From the NCBI GenBank assembly GCA_002381645.1, contig DFXE01000025.1, positions 1 to 64,000 of the forward strand: a DNA stretch of 64,000 nucleotides, in the 5' to 3' direction. Under the pieces are notes generated by a model, which was given only the letters and a program-made list of their open reading frames with translations, had not been told where the DNA came from and made no database searches. Both the position numbers and the translations under genes were made by a program. This document shows, one piece after another, positions 1 through 8,162 of the stretch. The first letter of the stretch is position 1, and every line of letters starts with the position of its first letter. Source of the stretch: Bacteroidales bacterium UBA4116. GTDB taxonomy: Bacteria > Bacteroidota > Bacteroidia > Bacteroidales > Tannerellaceae.

Positions 1-1380
1 TTCCGGATTATCGGGTTTTAGAGAAATTGATTTTTCGTACTTTTCAATCGCGCTTTTATATAAATCTTCGCGATGGCCATCAGAGGTAACACCTGCTAAG
101 TCAGACAAAGCACTGCCCCAGTTATTATAAACATACGGGTCATCGGGTTTTAGCGAAATCGATTTTTCGTACTTTCCGATAGCGCTTTTATATAAATCTT
201 CGCGATCGTCGCCTGATTTAAGGTTTGCTAAATTGCATAAATCATTCCCCCAGTTAAAGTATAAATTAGCCAAAAGGTTATTCAAGGTATTATCCGCAAA
301 CTCGTTTACCCTTTGTTGAATATCAAAAATTACCGCTTCCTCATACTTTTCTGTAATGATTATACCGATTATTTCTTTTTTCAACAGATCGATTTGCGGA
401 TCGTCCTTTTCTTTTTCCGGCTGTTTGATTTCTACCTCTTCGTATTTATTAATGGCTTCCTTTACCTGGCGCCTGGCTATCGACATACGCTCTTTTACAC
501 CCTTGAAATGTTCCTTATCGTCTATATCTACGATATTACCGAGCATTTTCTCAAGCGTAGTGAAAGGTTTGTCCAGTATATCCGGTTGGGAAAGCTCTAA
601 TTCGCTGTTCAGTTTCAGCATAAATGAGTCGGAATCGTATCCCCGGATGATCGACGCGTTCGTATTGGGTGTATTGAGGAATTTGCAGACATTTTCATTC
701 GGGTCGGTTTCGTAATACGTCACCCAGTAAAGCCCGTTGTCGAACCTTCCGAGGCTTTTTACATAGTCGAATATCGGATCGCCGCCGCTATACCCGATAA
801 ATACCCAGGGGCGCCCGTTCTTTATGGGATCGATTATCCGGGGGACAAACGACTTGATCTTATTCATTTCCTCCTCTGTATTGAGCAGCCACAGCCCGTG
901 GCTTTGACCATGCAGGTAAACGACAGACTTTTCGAGTATCGTGGAGGTGGTGGTATCTTTTATGATCGCCATATCGTAGGTTGGCGGAAAGATATTGTAT
1001 AAAGCAAGCGCGCGGAGCATCAGGTTATCGAAATTTACCGTCAGTATATAATCGGCATACCCTTCTTTTAAAAGCTGCGCGAGGTAGATATGGGTCACAT
1101 TGATACGCGCGTTATCGATATATCCCCTTAACAGTTCATTGCGTTCGTGCGCCAGCAGGCAGCCCATCAGCCGCGCGTAATCCCTTTTTTCTTCCGGCAG
1201 ATCGCGGATAGCGGGATTATCGGCATGCTCGGTCAGGATATCGGTTACGATCTGCGCTGCCAGGGGTATATTACCTGTACAGGAAGCGCCTGCTCCTAAA
1301 AAGAAAATAGGTTGCTGCAGTTTTTTCTCTTTTGCGCGTTTTAAATGGTATGCCAGATGTTCTATACTGATCTCTTTCAT
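1..1380 (-). CDS. SIR2-domain protein with C-terminal TPR repeats (partial, C-terminus outside window)
   Basis: This gene reads off the left edge, so its C-terminus is missing; 460 codons are visible. Residues 25-33 (IFFLGAGAS) match the SIR2 nucleotide-binding loop. T114-x-N116-x-D118 and H157-G158 match the family's catalytic Asn/Asp and His positions, and FIGYSGGDP follows near residue 200. From about residue 330 the protein becomes tetratricopeptide repeats with units such as KYEKSISLKPDDP. SIR2 proteins bind NAD; many stand-alone bacterial SIR2-TPR or SIR2-helical proteins are NAD-hydrolysing defence effectors, but that role is inference here. The ATG at 1380 is the only good start; the frame stays open upstream to a stop at 1480-1482 without another ATG. 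No signal peptide is seen, so it is probably cytoplasmic. Confidence 0.85.
   Translation of the reverse strand, partial: MKEISIEHLAYHLKRAKEKKLQQPIFFLGAGASCTGNIPLAAQIVTDILTEHADNPAIRDLPEEKRDYARLMGCLLAHERNELLRGYIDNARINVTHIYLAQLLKEGYADYILTVNFDNLMLRALALYNIFPPTYDMAIIKDTTTSTILEKSVVYLHGQSHGLWLLNTEEEMNKIKSFVPRIIDPIKNGRPWVFIGYSGGDPIFDYVKSLGRFDNGLYWVTYYETDPNENVCKFLNTPNTNASIIRGYDSDSFMLKLNSELELSQPDILDKPFTTLEKMLGNIVDIDDKEHFKGVKERMSIARRQVKEAINKYEEVEIKQPEKEKDDPQIDLLKKEIIGIIITEKYEEAVIFDIQQRVNEFADNTLNNLLANLYFNWGNDLCNLANLKSGDDREDLYKSAIGKYEKSISLKPDDPYVYNNWGSALSDLAGVTSDGHREDLYKSAIEKYEKSISLKPDNPE
11..206 (-). repeat. 132-bp-period DNA repeat encoding TPR units
   Basis: Bases 11-74 and 143-206 match at 59 of 64 positions with a spacing of 132 bp, that is 44 codons. 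They encode successive TPR helices of the SIR2 protein. The high DNA identity suggests a recent duplication or ongoing homogenisation of repeat units; more copies may lie to the left of the window. Confidence 0.85.
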
Positions 1381-1757
1381 ATCCTGAATGTATTTGCTTA
1401 ACGGGTTAACGAAAATAAGTTTGTTCCTGTTTTTACAGAAAACGGCCCGGTGTAAATCTGCGGCAGATGCCGCCTTGTTTTACCGGAGGGCACAAGATAG
1501 TATTTTTATTCAACGTATAGTGTAAAAACGGGTATTATCTTTTCAGATTCCGGTATCTGTTTTTTTACGGATGATCGCTATTTTAACGTTTGTATTTGTC
1601 GTTATAATTATTTTTAATAGGGGGTGAAAGGGGATAATCAATACATTTGCTTTTTTTGATCTTTTCCGGGATTTCACCGGCCACCGGGGCCGGGGCGTTT
1701 ACGAATAGTTTACGTGATTTTCACCGGGATTATTTTTTGTACTTAATGTAAATTACC
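1381..1757. other. Divergent intergenic region
   Basis: This 377-bp stretch separates the SIR2-TPR gene (minus) from the membrane protein gene (plus). Apart from the plus-strand TAnnTTTG box at 1642-1649 I see no ORF, RNA gene or strong hairpin. Confidence 0.6.
1642..1649 (+). promoter_or_regulatory. -7 box TACATTTG before the 1758 gene
   Basis: Matches the Bacteroidetes -7 consensus TAnnTTTG and would give a leader of about 95 nt. Confidence 0.5.
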
Positions 1758-3812
1758 ATGGAAAATATTGAATTGCGGCAGGAGGAAAATACCTCTCCTG
1801 CGGAAGAAATAAAGATCAGGAAGGGCAGGCGTACCGGCAGGAAAGTCACCATCGTATTGGGGGTACTGGTTGCCTTTTACGTGGTGTGGTCGGTTTTGGA
1901 TATCTTTATTTCGCCCGACAGGAACATCCAGCAGATCTACCTGATACCTGAGGATGCCGCTTTTATTATCCAATCGTCTGATCCGGTGGACGACTGGAAG
2001 GTTTTCAGCCAAAGCGGCGCGTTCCGGACATTGAAAAGGGCGAAAGCCTTCGGGGATATTACGGCGAACGTCGAACGGATGGATTCGGTTATCCAAAGTA
2101 ATAAGGGGCTGCTCTCGCTGGTGGGGAAAAGGGATATGCTGATCTCTGTCCATAAAACACGCGCAAACGACTGGGATTTCCTGATGGTAATGGATATGCA
2201 GCGTGCGTCGAAGCTAAACCTGCTGAAAGACCAGATCGAGGTGATCCTGCGGATGACTGATTTTACGATCACGCAACGCACATATAAGGATGTTTACATC
2301 CTGGAAATGCGCGATCCTGAAACGCGGGATATTTTATATGCGGCTTTTGTGGAAAATCATTTTGTGGCTTCTTATACGTCGAAGCTGGTGGAAGCGGCTA
2401 TCGACACACGCCATTCGCCGAAGATCGGGCTGAATGATTCTTTTATCGAGGCTGAAAAGCTGGTTTCGGGAAAAGGGTTGTACCGCGTCTTTATCAACTA
2501 TGCCAATTTGCCAGATTTTATGTCTGTCTACCTGGGCGGCAGGAATGAATACCTCGATATGTTCAGCGGATCGATGGATTTCGCGGGGCTTTTTCTGAAT
2601 GTGGACAAAGATAAAATGGAAATGAAGGGTTATACGCTCCGTAAAGAGCATGCCGATCCTTACGTGACCGCCCTGCTGAATTCGGGAAAGCATAAAATGA
2701 AGGCGCACGGGATCATGTCGGCCCGTACGGCACTCTATACAAATATCGGGCTTGGTAATTTGCAGACATTTATAAAAGAACTGGAACGTACGCTTGCCGA
2801 TAATGATAAACAGATGTACGATTCGTACAGGGAGTCGCGCACCAAACTGGAGAAGCTTTTTGATATATCGTTCGACGAACATTTCCTGAGCTGGATGTCG
2901 GGCGAATTCGCTTTGTCGCAGTCTGAACCGGGATTACTGGGCAGCGAACCGGAACTGATCATGGCTATCGGTGCGAAAGATATAAAAGAGGCCCGCCGGC
3001 ATATGGATTTTATTGAGAAGAAGGTAAAAAGCCGTACGCCTGTCAGTATTAAAACAACGGTTTATAAAGGGTTTGAAGTAAATTATATCGAAATGAAGGG
3101 CTTCTTCCGGTTGTTTTTCGGGAGCCTCTTCGATTCGTTCGAAAAGCCGTATTATACCTTTATAGGCGATTATATGGTGCTGAGCAACAAGCCTTCGTCG
3201 CTGCTTTCCTTTATCGAGGATTATGAGCAGAAAAACCTGCTGAAGGATGACCCGGGCTTCCGGAAGGCGATCGACAGGTTCAATCCGGGCTCCACTCTTT
3301 TTCTTTTTACCGACATTCATAAATTTTTCCCTCAATTACGGTCGATGCTGAACGCGGCAACATGGAAAGAGGTTCAGTCCGACAGGGAAGTGTTTTATTC
3401 GTTTCCTTACTGGACCATGCAGATCACCGGAGATAATGAATCGGCTTCTTTGCAGTATGTAATGGATTATAAACCGTATGAACGGGAGCAAATGGCTGCC
3501 GCCGATTCGGATACGGCGGACGCGGCCGATAATGTGATGGATGAGAACGCGGAATCGGAAAGGGAACTGATGAGCGAGCTGAAACGTTTTTATGTGGAGA
3601 AGTTCCAGGGCAATGTTTTACGTGATTTTTACCCGGGGGGCGCTCTAAAAAGCGAATCTGAGATCAAAGCGGGTAAACGCCACGGCCGTTACCGCGAATA
3701 TTATGAGAATGGAAACCTGAAAGTCCGCGGAAAATACGTTTCCAACCGCCCGCGGGGGACATGGAAGTATTATTCGGAGGAGGGGAAGTTCGAAAGGAAG
3801 GAGAAGTTCTGA
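1758..3812 (+). CDS. Membrane-anchored DUF3352-like protein with C-terminal MORN/YwqK-type repeats
   Basis: A 684-residue protein with a charged N-terminus and one transmembrane segment at about residues 29-51 (VTIVLGVLVAFYVVWSVLDI), leaving the bulk outside the cytoplasm. The long central part (about 60-580) resembles DUF3352-type proteins. The last 50 residues carry YYENGNLKVRGKYV and RGTWKYYSEEGK, the pattern of MORN/YwqK repeats. Function is unknown. The ATG at 1758 follows an AT-rich stretch. It converges with the inhibitor gene at 3901 and shares a terminator with it. The Ala/Asp-rich stretch around residues 575-595 is probably a linker. Confidence 0.75.
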   Translation: MENIELRQEENTSPAEEIKIRKGRRTGRKVTIVLGVLVAFYVVWSVLDIFISPDRNIQQIYLIPEDAAFIIQSSDPVDDWKVFSQSGAFRTLKRAKAFGDITANVERMDSVIQSNKGLLSLVGKRDMLISVHKTRANDWDFLMVMDMQRASKLNLLKDQIEVILRMTDFTITQRTYKDVYILEMRDPETRDILYAAFVENHFVASYTSKLVEAAIDTRHSPKIGLNDSFIEAEKLVSGKGLYRVFINYANLPDFMSVYLGGRNEYLDMFSGSMDFAGLFLNVDKDKMEMKGYTLRKEHADPYVTALLNSGKHKMKAHGIMSARTALYTNIGLGNLQTFIKELERTLADNDKQMYDSYRESRTKLEKLFDISFDEHFLSWMSGEFALSQSEPGLLGSEPELIMAIGAKDIKEARRHMDFIEKKVKSRTPVSIKTTVYKGFEVNYIEMKGFFRLFFGSLFDSFEKPYYTFIGDYMVLSNKPSSLLSFIEDYEQKNLLKDDPGFRKAIDRFNPGSTLFLFTDIHKFFPQLRSMLNAATWKEVQSDREVFYSFPYWTMQITGDNESASLQYVMDYKPYEREQMAAADSDTADAADNVMDENAESERELMSELKRFYVEKFQGNVLRDFYPGGALKSESEIKAGKRHGRYREYYENGNLKVRGKYVSNRPRGTWKYYSEEGKFERKEKF

Positions 3813-3843
3813 GGTTTTATTTACGGTAATTGAAATAAAAAAA

Positions 3844-3874
3844 CCGGGGCATAAGCTCCAATATTTTGCCCCGG
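3844..3874. terminator. Bidirectional terminator hairpin
   Basis: CCGGGGCA (3844-3851) pairs with TGCCCCGG (3867-3874). It is preceded by A-rich and followed by T-rich sequence, between two convergent genes. Confidence 0.85.
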
Positions 3875-3900
3875 CCATATATTTACAAACTCACAAGTGA

Positions 3901-4458
3901 TTATCCTAATAAAGGAGTAATATCTTTAATCACTGCTTTTCCGCGTATCGGCTTGTATATGAATATTTGTACTTTATATTCTCCGCCACCGGGATATACA
4001 GGTTGCGCATTGGCGATATATATATAATTAACACCGTTCACTACCTGGCTCTTCACCAGTTTCGGGGTATAACCAACGCCTACAAATCCTTCGAGTGCTT
4101 CGTCAAATACTTTCTTTTCTTCTTTTGACAGTTCATGCAAATCGGTCCAGCCGCCGGGCATAGCATTAGATTGGGAATCTCCTCCGGTAATTTCTACAGG
4201 CATTACTTCTTCATACATCGGGTTGGATGGGTCGAAAACCCTTAACATCGCCAATTGATAGGCTGCTTTTCCTTCTTCAAGGCAGGCAAATGTAAATGTC
4301 TGCTTTACCATTCCGCCTTCAAGACCTTCTTCCAACGGTTCTGTATCGGTTCCAACAAGCGCTAACCCGCCTTCTAATTTGGTAAGGTAATATGAATAAC
4401 CTGTTGCGCCGAATAATTCGCGCGATACTGTGAAAACATCTCCTACTTTTTGACTCAT
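3901..4458 (-). CDS. Two-domain cysteine-protease inhibitor: chagasin-like (I42) plus cystatin-like
   Basis: This 185-residue protein has no signal peptide. Residues 4-91 follow the chagasin/I42 inhibitor fold: VGDVFTVS, ATGY at 18-21 (family NPTTGY loop), a GG loop at 48-49, and RVFDP at 73-77 (family RPW/F loop). Residues 108-181 resemble a cystatin: an N-terminal helix, then SQVVNGVNYIYI, in which Q138-V-V-N-G142 is the QxVxG papain-binding loop, and YKPIRG at 168-173, where cystatins have their second hairpin. Both folds block papain-like cysteine proteases, so one chain may carry two inhibitory wedges. The absence of an export signal suggests that it protects the cytoplasm or acts on a cytoplasmic target. 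It is divergent from membrane AraC regulators and a papain-fold hydrolase gene at 7164. Confidence 0.8.
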   Translation of the reverse strand: MSQKVGDVFTVSRELFGATGYSYYLTKLEGGLALVGTDTEPLEEGLEGGMVKQTFTFACLEEGKAAYQLAMLRVFDPSNPMYEEVMPVEITGGDSQSNAMPGGWTDLHELSKEEKKVFDEALEGFVGVGYTPKLVKSQVVNGVNYIYIANAQPVYPGGGEYKVQIFIYKPIRGKAVIKDITPLLG

Positions 4459-4792
4459 AGTAATTTAATTTTAAACATTAATAATGGTTTACTTTTACAT
4501 ACAATAATTATCCGGCCGAATAATTCTACACTTCACATTGAATTTTGATTAGTTACGCAATTAATTTCATTCGTTCGACACAAACTTATAGATGTAATTT
4601 CTTATCGGTATGCCAAATCATACATTTTATTATTTGCAAAATTGTCATTCGTACAAAAAATGATACAAAATCATACAAATGAAGCAAAATCGTACATATT
4701 TTTTTTACTAAACGCAAAATTATCAAGCGGTTAAAAAAAACCTTTTTTTTATATTTTACGGCACATAAAAATTGATATATTTGCAATATTGT
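4459..4792. promoter_or_regulatory. Divergent regulatory region with phased ATCRTACA repeats
   Basis: Between the inhibitor gene and the first membrane AraC-type gene, the plus strand carries five related sites ending in TACA at 4624, 4655, 4667, 4677 and 4696. Three are nearly identical: CCAAATCATACA at 4613-4624, CAAAATCATACA at 4666-4677 and CAAAATCGTACA at 4685-4696. Spacings of 31, 12, 10 and 19 bp are close to whole helical turns. This suggests an array of binding sites for the adjacent regulators; the assignment is inference. Confidence 0.5.
4776..4783 (+). promoter_or_regulatory. -7 box TATATTTG before the 4793 gene
   Basis: Consensus TAnnTTTG ending 9 bp before the ATG. A TTG start at 4772 would lie inside this box, so the ATG at 4793 is preferred and the mRNA is nearly leaderless. 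Confidence 0.7.
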
Positions 4793-5992
4793 ATGAATTT
4801 ATTTGATATTATAAGGCTTCTTATCTTTTCAATACCGCTGGGTATTTTTGTTACTTTCGGGTTATTTCTTGCGATCGCCATCCAAATGAAGTTCAGGAAA
4901 CTTGAAATCATATTCAGCCGGTTAATCGCGTTTTATTGCCTGTCTGCATCAATCGCAAGCCTGCTGCTTTTATTTTATTATTACCTGCCCGGTATGTTTA
5001 GCCGGTTGGATATACTGTATTATGCTTCTGTAGTATTTGCTTTAATCCTTTTTTATCATTTCCTGTATTTCGGTATTAAATCCGACGAGCCTTTCGGCTT
5101 TACACATTATATAATTGCCGGGGCATCGTGCCTGGTGTTAGGTATCTGCAAGCTGCTTTTACCGGAGTTCTGGACGCGTGAAGGCAACTCTATTATATTG
5201 GTAACTGCCCTTGTTTACGGGATAGTTTACTCTATTCTTCCTGTGTACAAGATGTACGGGTATCACCTGAGGCTTACGCTTCTTTCCAACACGCCGCACG
5301 CGATCAACACGACCCGGGCCGTTTCTTTTATTATCGAAGTGGTATTGTTTCCGGTAACTTTTATCGTATTACCGCTTATGACGAAGCAAAACCCGGGCAT
5401 ATTGCTTTCGGTGCTGATGATGTTGTGCATTTTGCTGGCCTTACGGATGAATATACCGTTAACGTACGCTATTATCCGGCATTATTCTTCTCCGCTTAAC
5501 GATTTGCCGCTTTTCGGGCCTTATATTTCCAAATTCGCCGTCCAGGGGGAAGCGGCGGACGTTGTAAATAGCGTGGAGGCAGCCCCGGCAGCGGAAACTC
5601 GCGCAAATACGGAGCGGAACAAAAGGATATACCGGAAATATACGCGGAAAAACCGCCACGGTGACCTCCTCACCGGTATCGACAGGAAGGATTTTGAAAG
5701 CTATTTCCGCAGGCACAAGCCTTACCTGAACCCCGACCTGAAGATCAGCGACCTGACGGTTCCGCTGCAAAGTAACCGGACATACCTGTCGAAGTTCATT
5801 AATCATACGTATAAAATGAATTTCAACAGTTATATAAATCTTTGCCGTTTACGTGAAATGGAAAAGCTGGCCAGATTACCTGCGAATGAGGGTAAATCGC
5901 CTGCCGGGATCGCGGGACAGGCGGGTTTTAAGAATTACCGCCATTATTTACGGGTTAAAAACCAGTTGGATACAGCAGAGATAAACAGATGA
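4793..5992 (+). CDS. Membrane-bound AraC-type regulator, copy 1
   Basis: Residues 1 to about 230 form several hydrophobic segments (roughly six or seven helices). A basic, low-complexity linker follows, then a C-terminal AraC-type HTH (about 295-395) with PYLNPDLKISDLT, SNRTYLSKFIN and a weaker second helix-turn-helix AGFKNYRHYLRVK. Such proteins combine a membrane sensor with a DNA-binding tail. It is followed 21 bp later by a paralogue with the same plan. The likely targets are the phased sites upstream, the paralogue and the 7164 hydrolase, but this is inferred from position only. Confidence 0.8.
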   Translation: MNLFDIIRLLIFSIPLGIFVTFGLFLAIAIQMKFRKLEIIFSRLIAFYCLSASIASLLLLFYYYLPGMFSRLDILYYASVVFALILFYHFLYFGIKSDEPFGFTHYIIAGASCLVLGICKLLLPEFWTREGNSIILVTALVYGIVYSILPVYKMYGYHLRLTLLSNTPHAINTTRAVSFIIEVVLFPVTFIVLPLMTKQNPGILLSVLMMLCILLALRMNIPLTYAIIRHYSSPLNDLPLFGPYISKFAVQGEAADVVNSVEAAPAAETRANTERNKRIYRKYTRKNRHGDLLTGIDRKDFESYFRRHKPYLNPDLKISDLTVPLQSNRTYLSKFINHTYKMNFNSYINLCRLREMEKLARLPANEGKSPAGIAGQAGFKNYRHYLRVKNQLDTAEINR

Positions 5993-6013
5993 AGGTTCAC
6001 TAAATAATTTATC

Positions 6014-7153
6014 GTGAGTACAAAGGAGATCTTATTGATCATTCAGTTATCCGTACCGTTGTATGTGTCGGTGATCTGCGGTTTGCTTCATTTGAAGCTC
6101 ATCCGGACGAATGACTCTATCCTGGGGCGTAAGCCTTTGTGGCTGGCTGTTATGGGCTATAATATATCTGCTTTTGCATGGTTGTGTATCATTTTCAACA
6201 TAAGCATGCCCCGAATTTTTGTATTCCTCAATCCTTTTTTGATGCTTTCGTGCATGCTTATCCATGTTATATATTATCATTTTATTTTTGAAATGACGCG
6301 AATATATAAAGATGAAAATTTTTCTTTCCTTCATTATTTTTTTCCTGTTATTATCGGATCGGTCATGTTGATATGGTCTTTTTTTATTCCGTTCGACATG
6401 CGGTTATCCCTTTCCGTAACAGAAGGGTTTTATCCGGATAATTATTATTTATATTCGGTATTTTATTCTTCGAAACCTGTTATATTTTTTATGTGGAATA
6501 TTATTTACGTGGCTCTTGGCTTACGAAGAGTTATTTATTTCCGTAAAGTGATAGTAAATTATTCGGCGGATGAACAACGGAGTTCTTTAACGTGGTTATA
6601 CCAGTTCCTGACGGCTATGATCGCCACACTTCCCATGGCCCTCATTTTTATCTGTTCCCGCGATGATAAAATGCCGGTTCTATGGTTGATTATTTGTTTT
6701 ATTCTTGTGGTTATTTTCAAAGATATTATTTTTGCCCATAACGTTTTATTGGATAACTTTGTCATTTTCAGAACGGATACGGAAACCGACAGCGGGGAAG
6801 CTTCCCCGGATGATTACGGCCCGGTGAAGCGGGAGGATATACAGAAACTGGAGGCTTTTATCCGGAATTATAAACCTTACCTGAACCCCAGGCTGAAAAT
6901 CACGGATATGACAAGGGAACTGGGTACCAACCGCACTTCTTTGTCGTTATTGATCAACCGGACGTATCATATGAATTTCAGCCGTTATATTAACCGTTTC
7001 CGGCTGGAGGAACTGGAAAGGTTGCGGAATGATGCGGCTTACGCGGGTCTTTCGGAACTGGAATTGGTGCTGAAAGCGGGATTCAGCGACTACCGTGGGT
7101 ACAAACGCGTAAAACAAAGGGAAGAAGTTTTAAATCAGACAGTATTAACTTAA
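6014..7153 (+). CDS. Membrane-bound AraC-type regulator, copy 2
   Basis: A 379-residue paralogue of the preceding gene. Several transmembrane helices lie in residues 1-245, and a C-terminal HTH contains PYLNPRLKITDMT, TNRTSLSLLINRTY and AGFSDYRGYKRVK. The start is a GTG at 6014; no in-frame ATG occurs before the first membrane helix. It lies 21 bp after copy 1 and 10 bp before the hydrolase gene, so the three are probably co-transcribed. Tandem membrane regulators may form a heteromeric sensor or sense different cues; the sequence does not decide this. Confidence 0.8.
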   Translation: MSTKEILLIIQLSVPLYVSVICGLLHLKLIRTNDSILGRKPLWLAVMGYNISAFAWLCIIFNISMPRIFVFLNPFLMLSCMLIHVIYYHFIFEMTRIYKDENFSFLHYFFPVIIGSVMLIWSFFIPFDMRLSLSVTEGFYPDNYYLYSVFYSSKPVIFFMWNIIYVALGLRRVIYFRKVIVNYSADEQRSSLTWLYQFLTAMIATLPMALIFICSRDDKMPVLWLIICFILVVIFKDIIFAHNVLLDNFVIFRTDTETDSGEASPDDYGPVKREDIQKLEAFIRNYKPYLNPRLKITDMTRELGTNRTSLSLLINRTYHMNFSRYINRFRLEELERLRNDAAYAGLSELELVLKAGFSDYRGYKRVKQREEVLNQTVLT

Positions 7154-7163
7154 ATATAATGTT

Positions 7164-8108
7164 ATGACTTTTGAAGATTTAAAACCGGGTGATATTTTAT
7201 TATGCCCGCCCACTCCTTTTCCGGAGGGCTGGATAGGTCAGGCCATCATCCTGCTCACCGGTGGTAAGGTAAGCCATACAGCTATGTACTGCGGTGAAAA
7301 AGGGGGTGAACCGCGGATTGCACATTCCGACCTGCGCGGTATTTATTCTATGCCTCTCAAGGATTTTCTCGACGAAAGTCCGGGTTGTTACCTGATGAGG
7401 CTTAAAGACCAGGCTGACCTTCTGCCTGTATTACATGCCATCGATAGCTATGCGGATAAAGGCAATCCGTATCCGGTAATGAATTTCGGCGTGTTGGGAT
7501 TGCTGATCATAGGGAACAGGCTGGCTAAAGATACGCTGAGGAACCGCGCTTTTTACGACTTCACCATGCTGGTGGGCCTGAAGATCATCCAAGAGATCAA
7601 TAAACATAAATACAAAGGGAAGCATGCTATGACGTGCTCGCAGTTCGCCTCGCAGTGTTTTACCGATGCGGGGGCGTTGTATGATATTCAATTTGATAAA
7701 TTGATCCTCGGGTTCGGGGGAGTTAACAGCATAGATGACAGGGCATCTCTCTTGGATTATATTATGTATGATAATTCAAACGGGTTGCCGTTACCGGATG
7801 AAGAGGATACGCATGCTGTACCGGCAAACGAAGATCAGATCATATCCAACTTCATGGGTCTGATGCGGAACGACTCCAATGATATTACGGCTCCTGAGTA
7901 TGTAGAGGAACATGAACTTTCTAAAGCAGCGTTAAAACTACTGATTGCTTTGTGCGAAGCGATAACAGGCGTAAAGCCTTCATCACCCGGCGAAGCCCTG
8001 GACTTAATATCTTCCAACAGGAACTATTTTGTAACGCCCGACGACCTGTTGATGAACGCCGCTAACCTCGAGGAGTTAGGATATTTTGATAAATCTATTT
8101 TAGCGTAA
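7164..8108 (+). CDS. YiiX/NlpC-P60-like permuted papain-fold hydrolase
   Basis: A 314-residue protein starting with PGDILL, the usual opening of YiiX-type permuted NlpC/P60 enzymes. The likely catalytic pair is H38 in KVSHTAMYCG and C158 in MTCSQF; this His-before-Cys order is the permuted arrangement. The family includes amidases and peptidases acting on peptidoglycan peptides, lipids or proteins. Residues 210-314 form an acidic helical tail without a recognised domain. No signal peptide is visible, so it appears cytoplasmic. It is the third gene after the two membrane regulators and lies near a gene for a papain-type inhibitor, which makes an enzyme-inhibitor pairing worth testing. Confidence 0.7.
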   Translation: MTFEDLKPGDILLCPPTPFPEGWIGQAIILLTGGKVSHTAMYCGEKGGEPRIAHSDLRGIYSMPLKDFLDESPGCYLMRLKDQADLLPVLHAIDSYADKGNPYPVMNFGVLGLLIIGNRLAKDTLRNRAFYDFTMLVGLKIIQEINKHKYKGKHAMTCSQFASQCFTDAGALYDIQFDKLILGFGGVNSIDDRASLLDYIMYDNSNGLPLPDEEDTHAVPANEDQIISNFMGLMRNDSNDITAPEYVEEHELSKAALKLLIALCEAITGVKPSSPGEALDLISSNRNYFVTPDDLLMNAANLEELGYFDKSILA

Positions 8109-8121
8109 CGGCTACCTCTTA

Positions 8122-8149
8122 ATAGCCCGGCCTTTGCACGCCGGGCTAT
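8122..8149. terminator. Terminator hairpin between convergent genes
   Basis: ATAGCCCGGC (8122-8131) pairs perfectly with GCCGGGCTAT (8140-8149) around an 8-nt loop, between the 7164 gene and the minus-strand AraC gene. Confidence 0.85.
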
Positions 8150-8162
8150 AGTATGACATTAT

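Noticed and set aside
313..715. Plus-strand reading frames of 95 and 119 codons
   Set aside because: They lie fully antisense to the SIR2-TPR gene, whose protein matches known motifs throughout.
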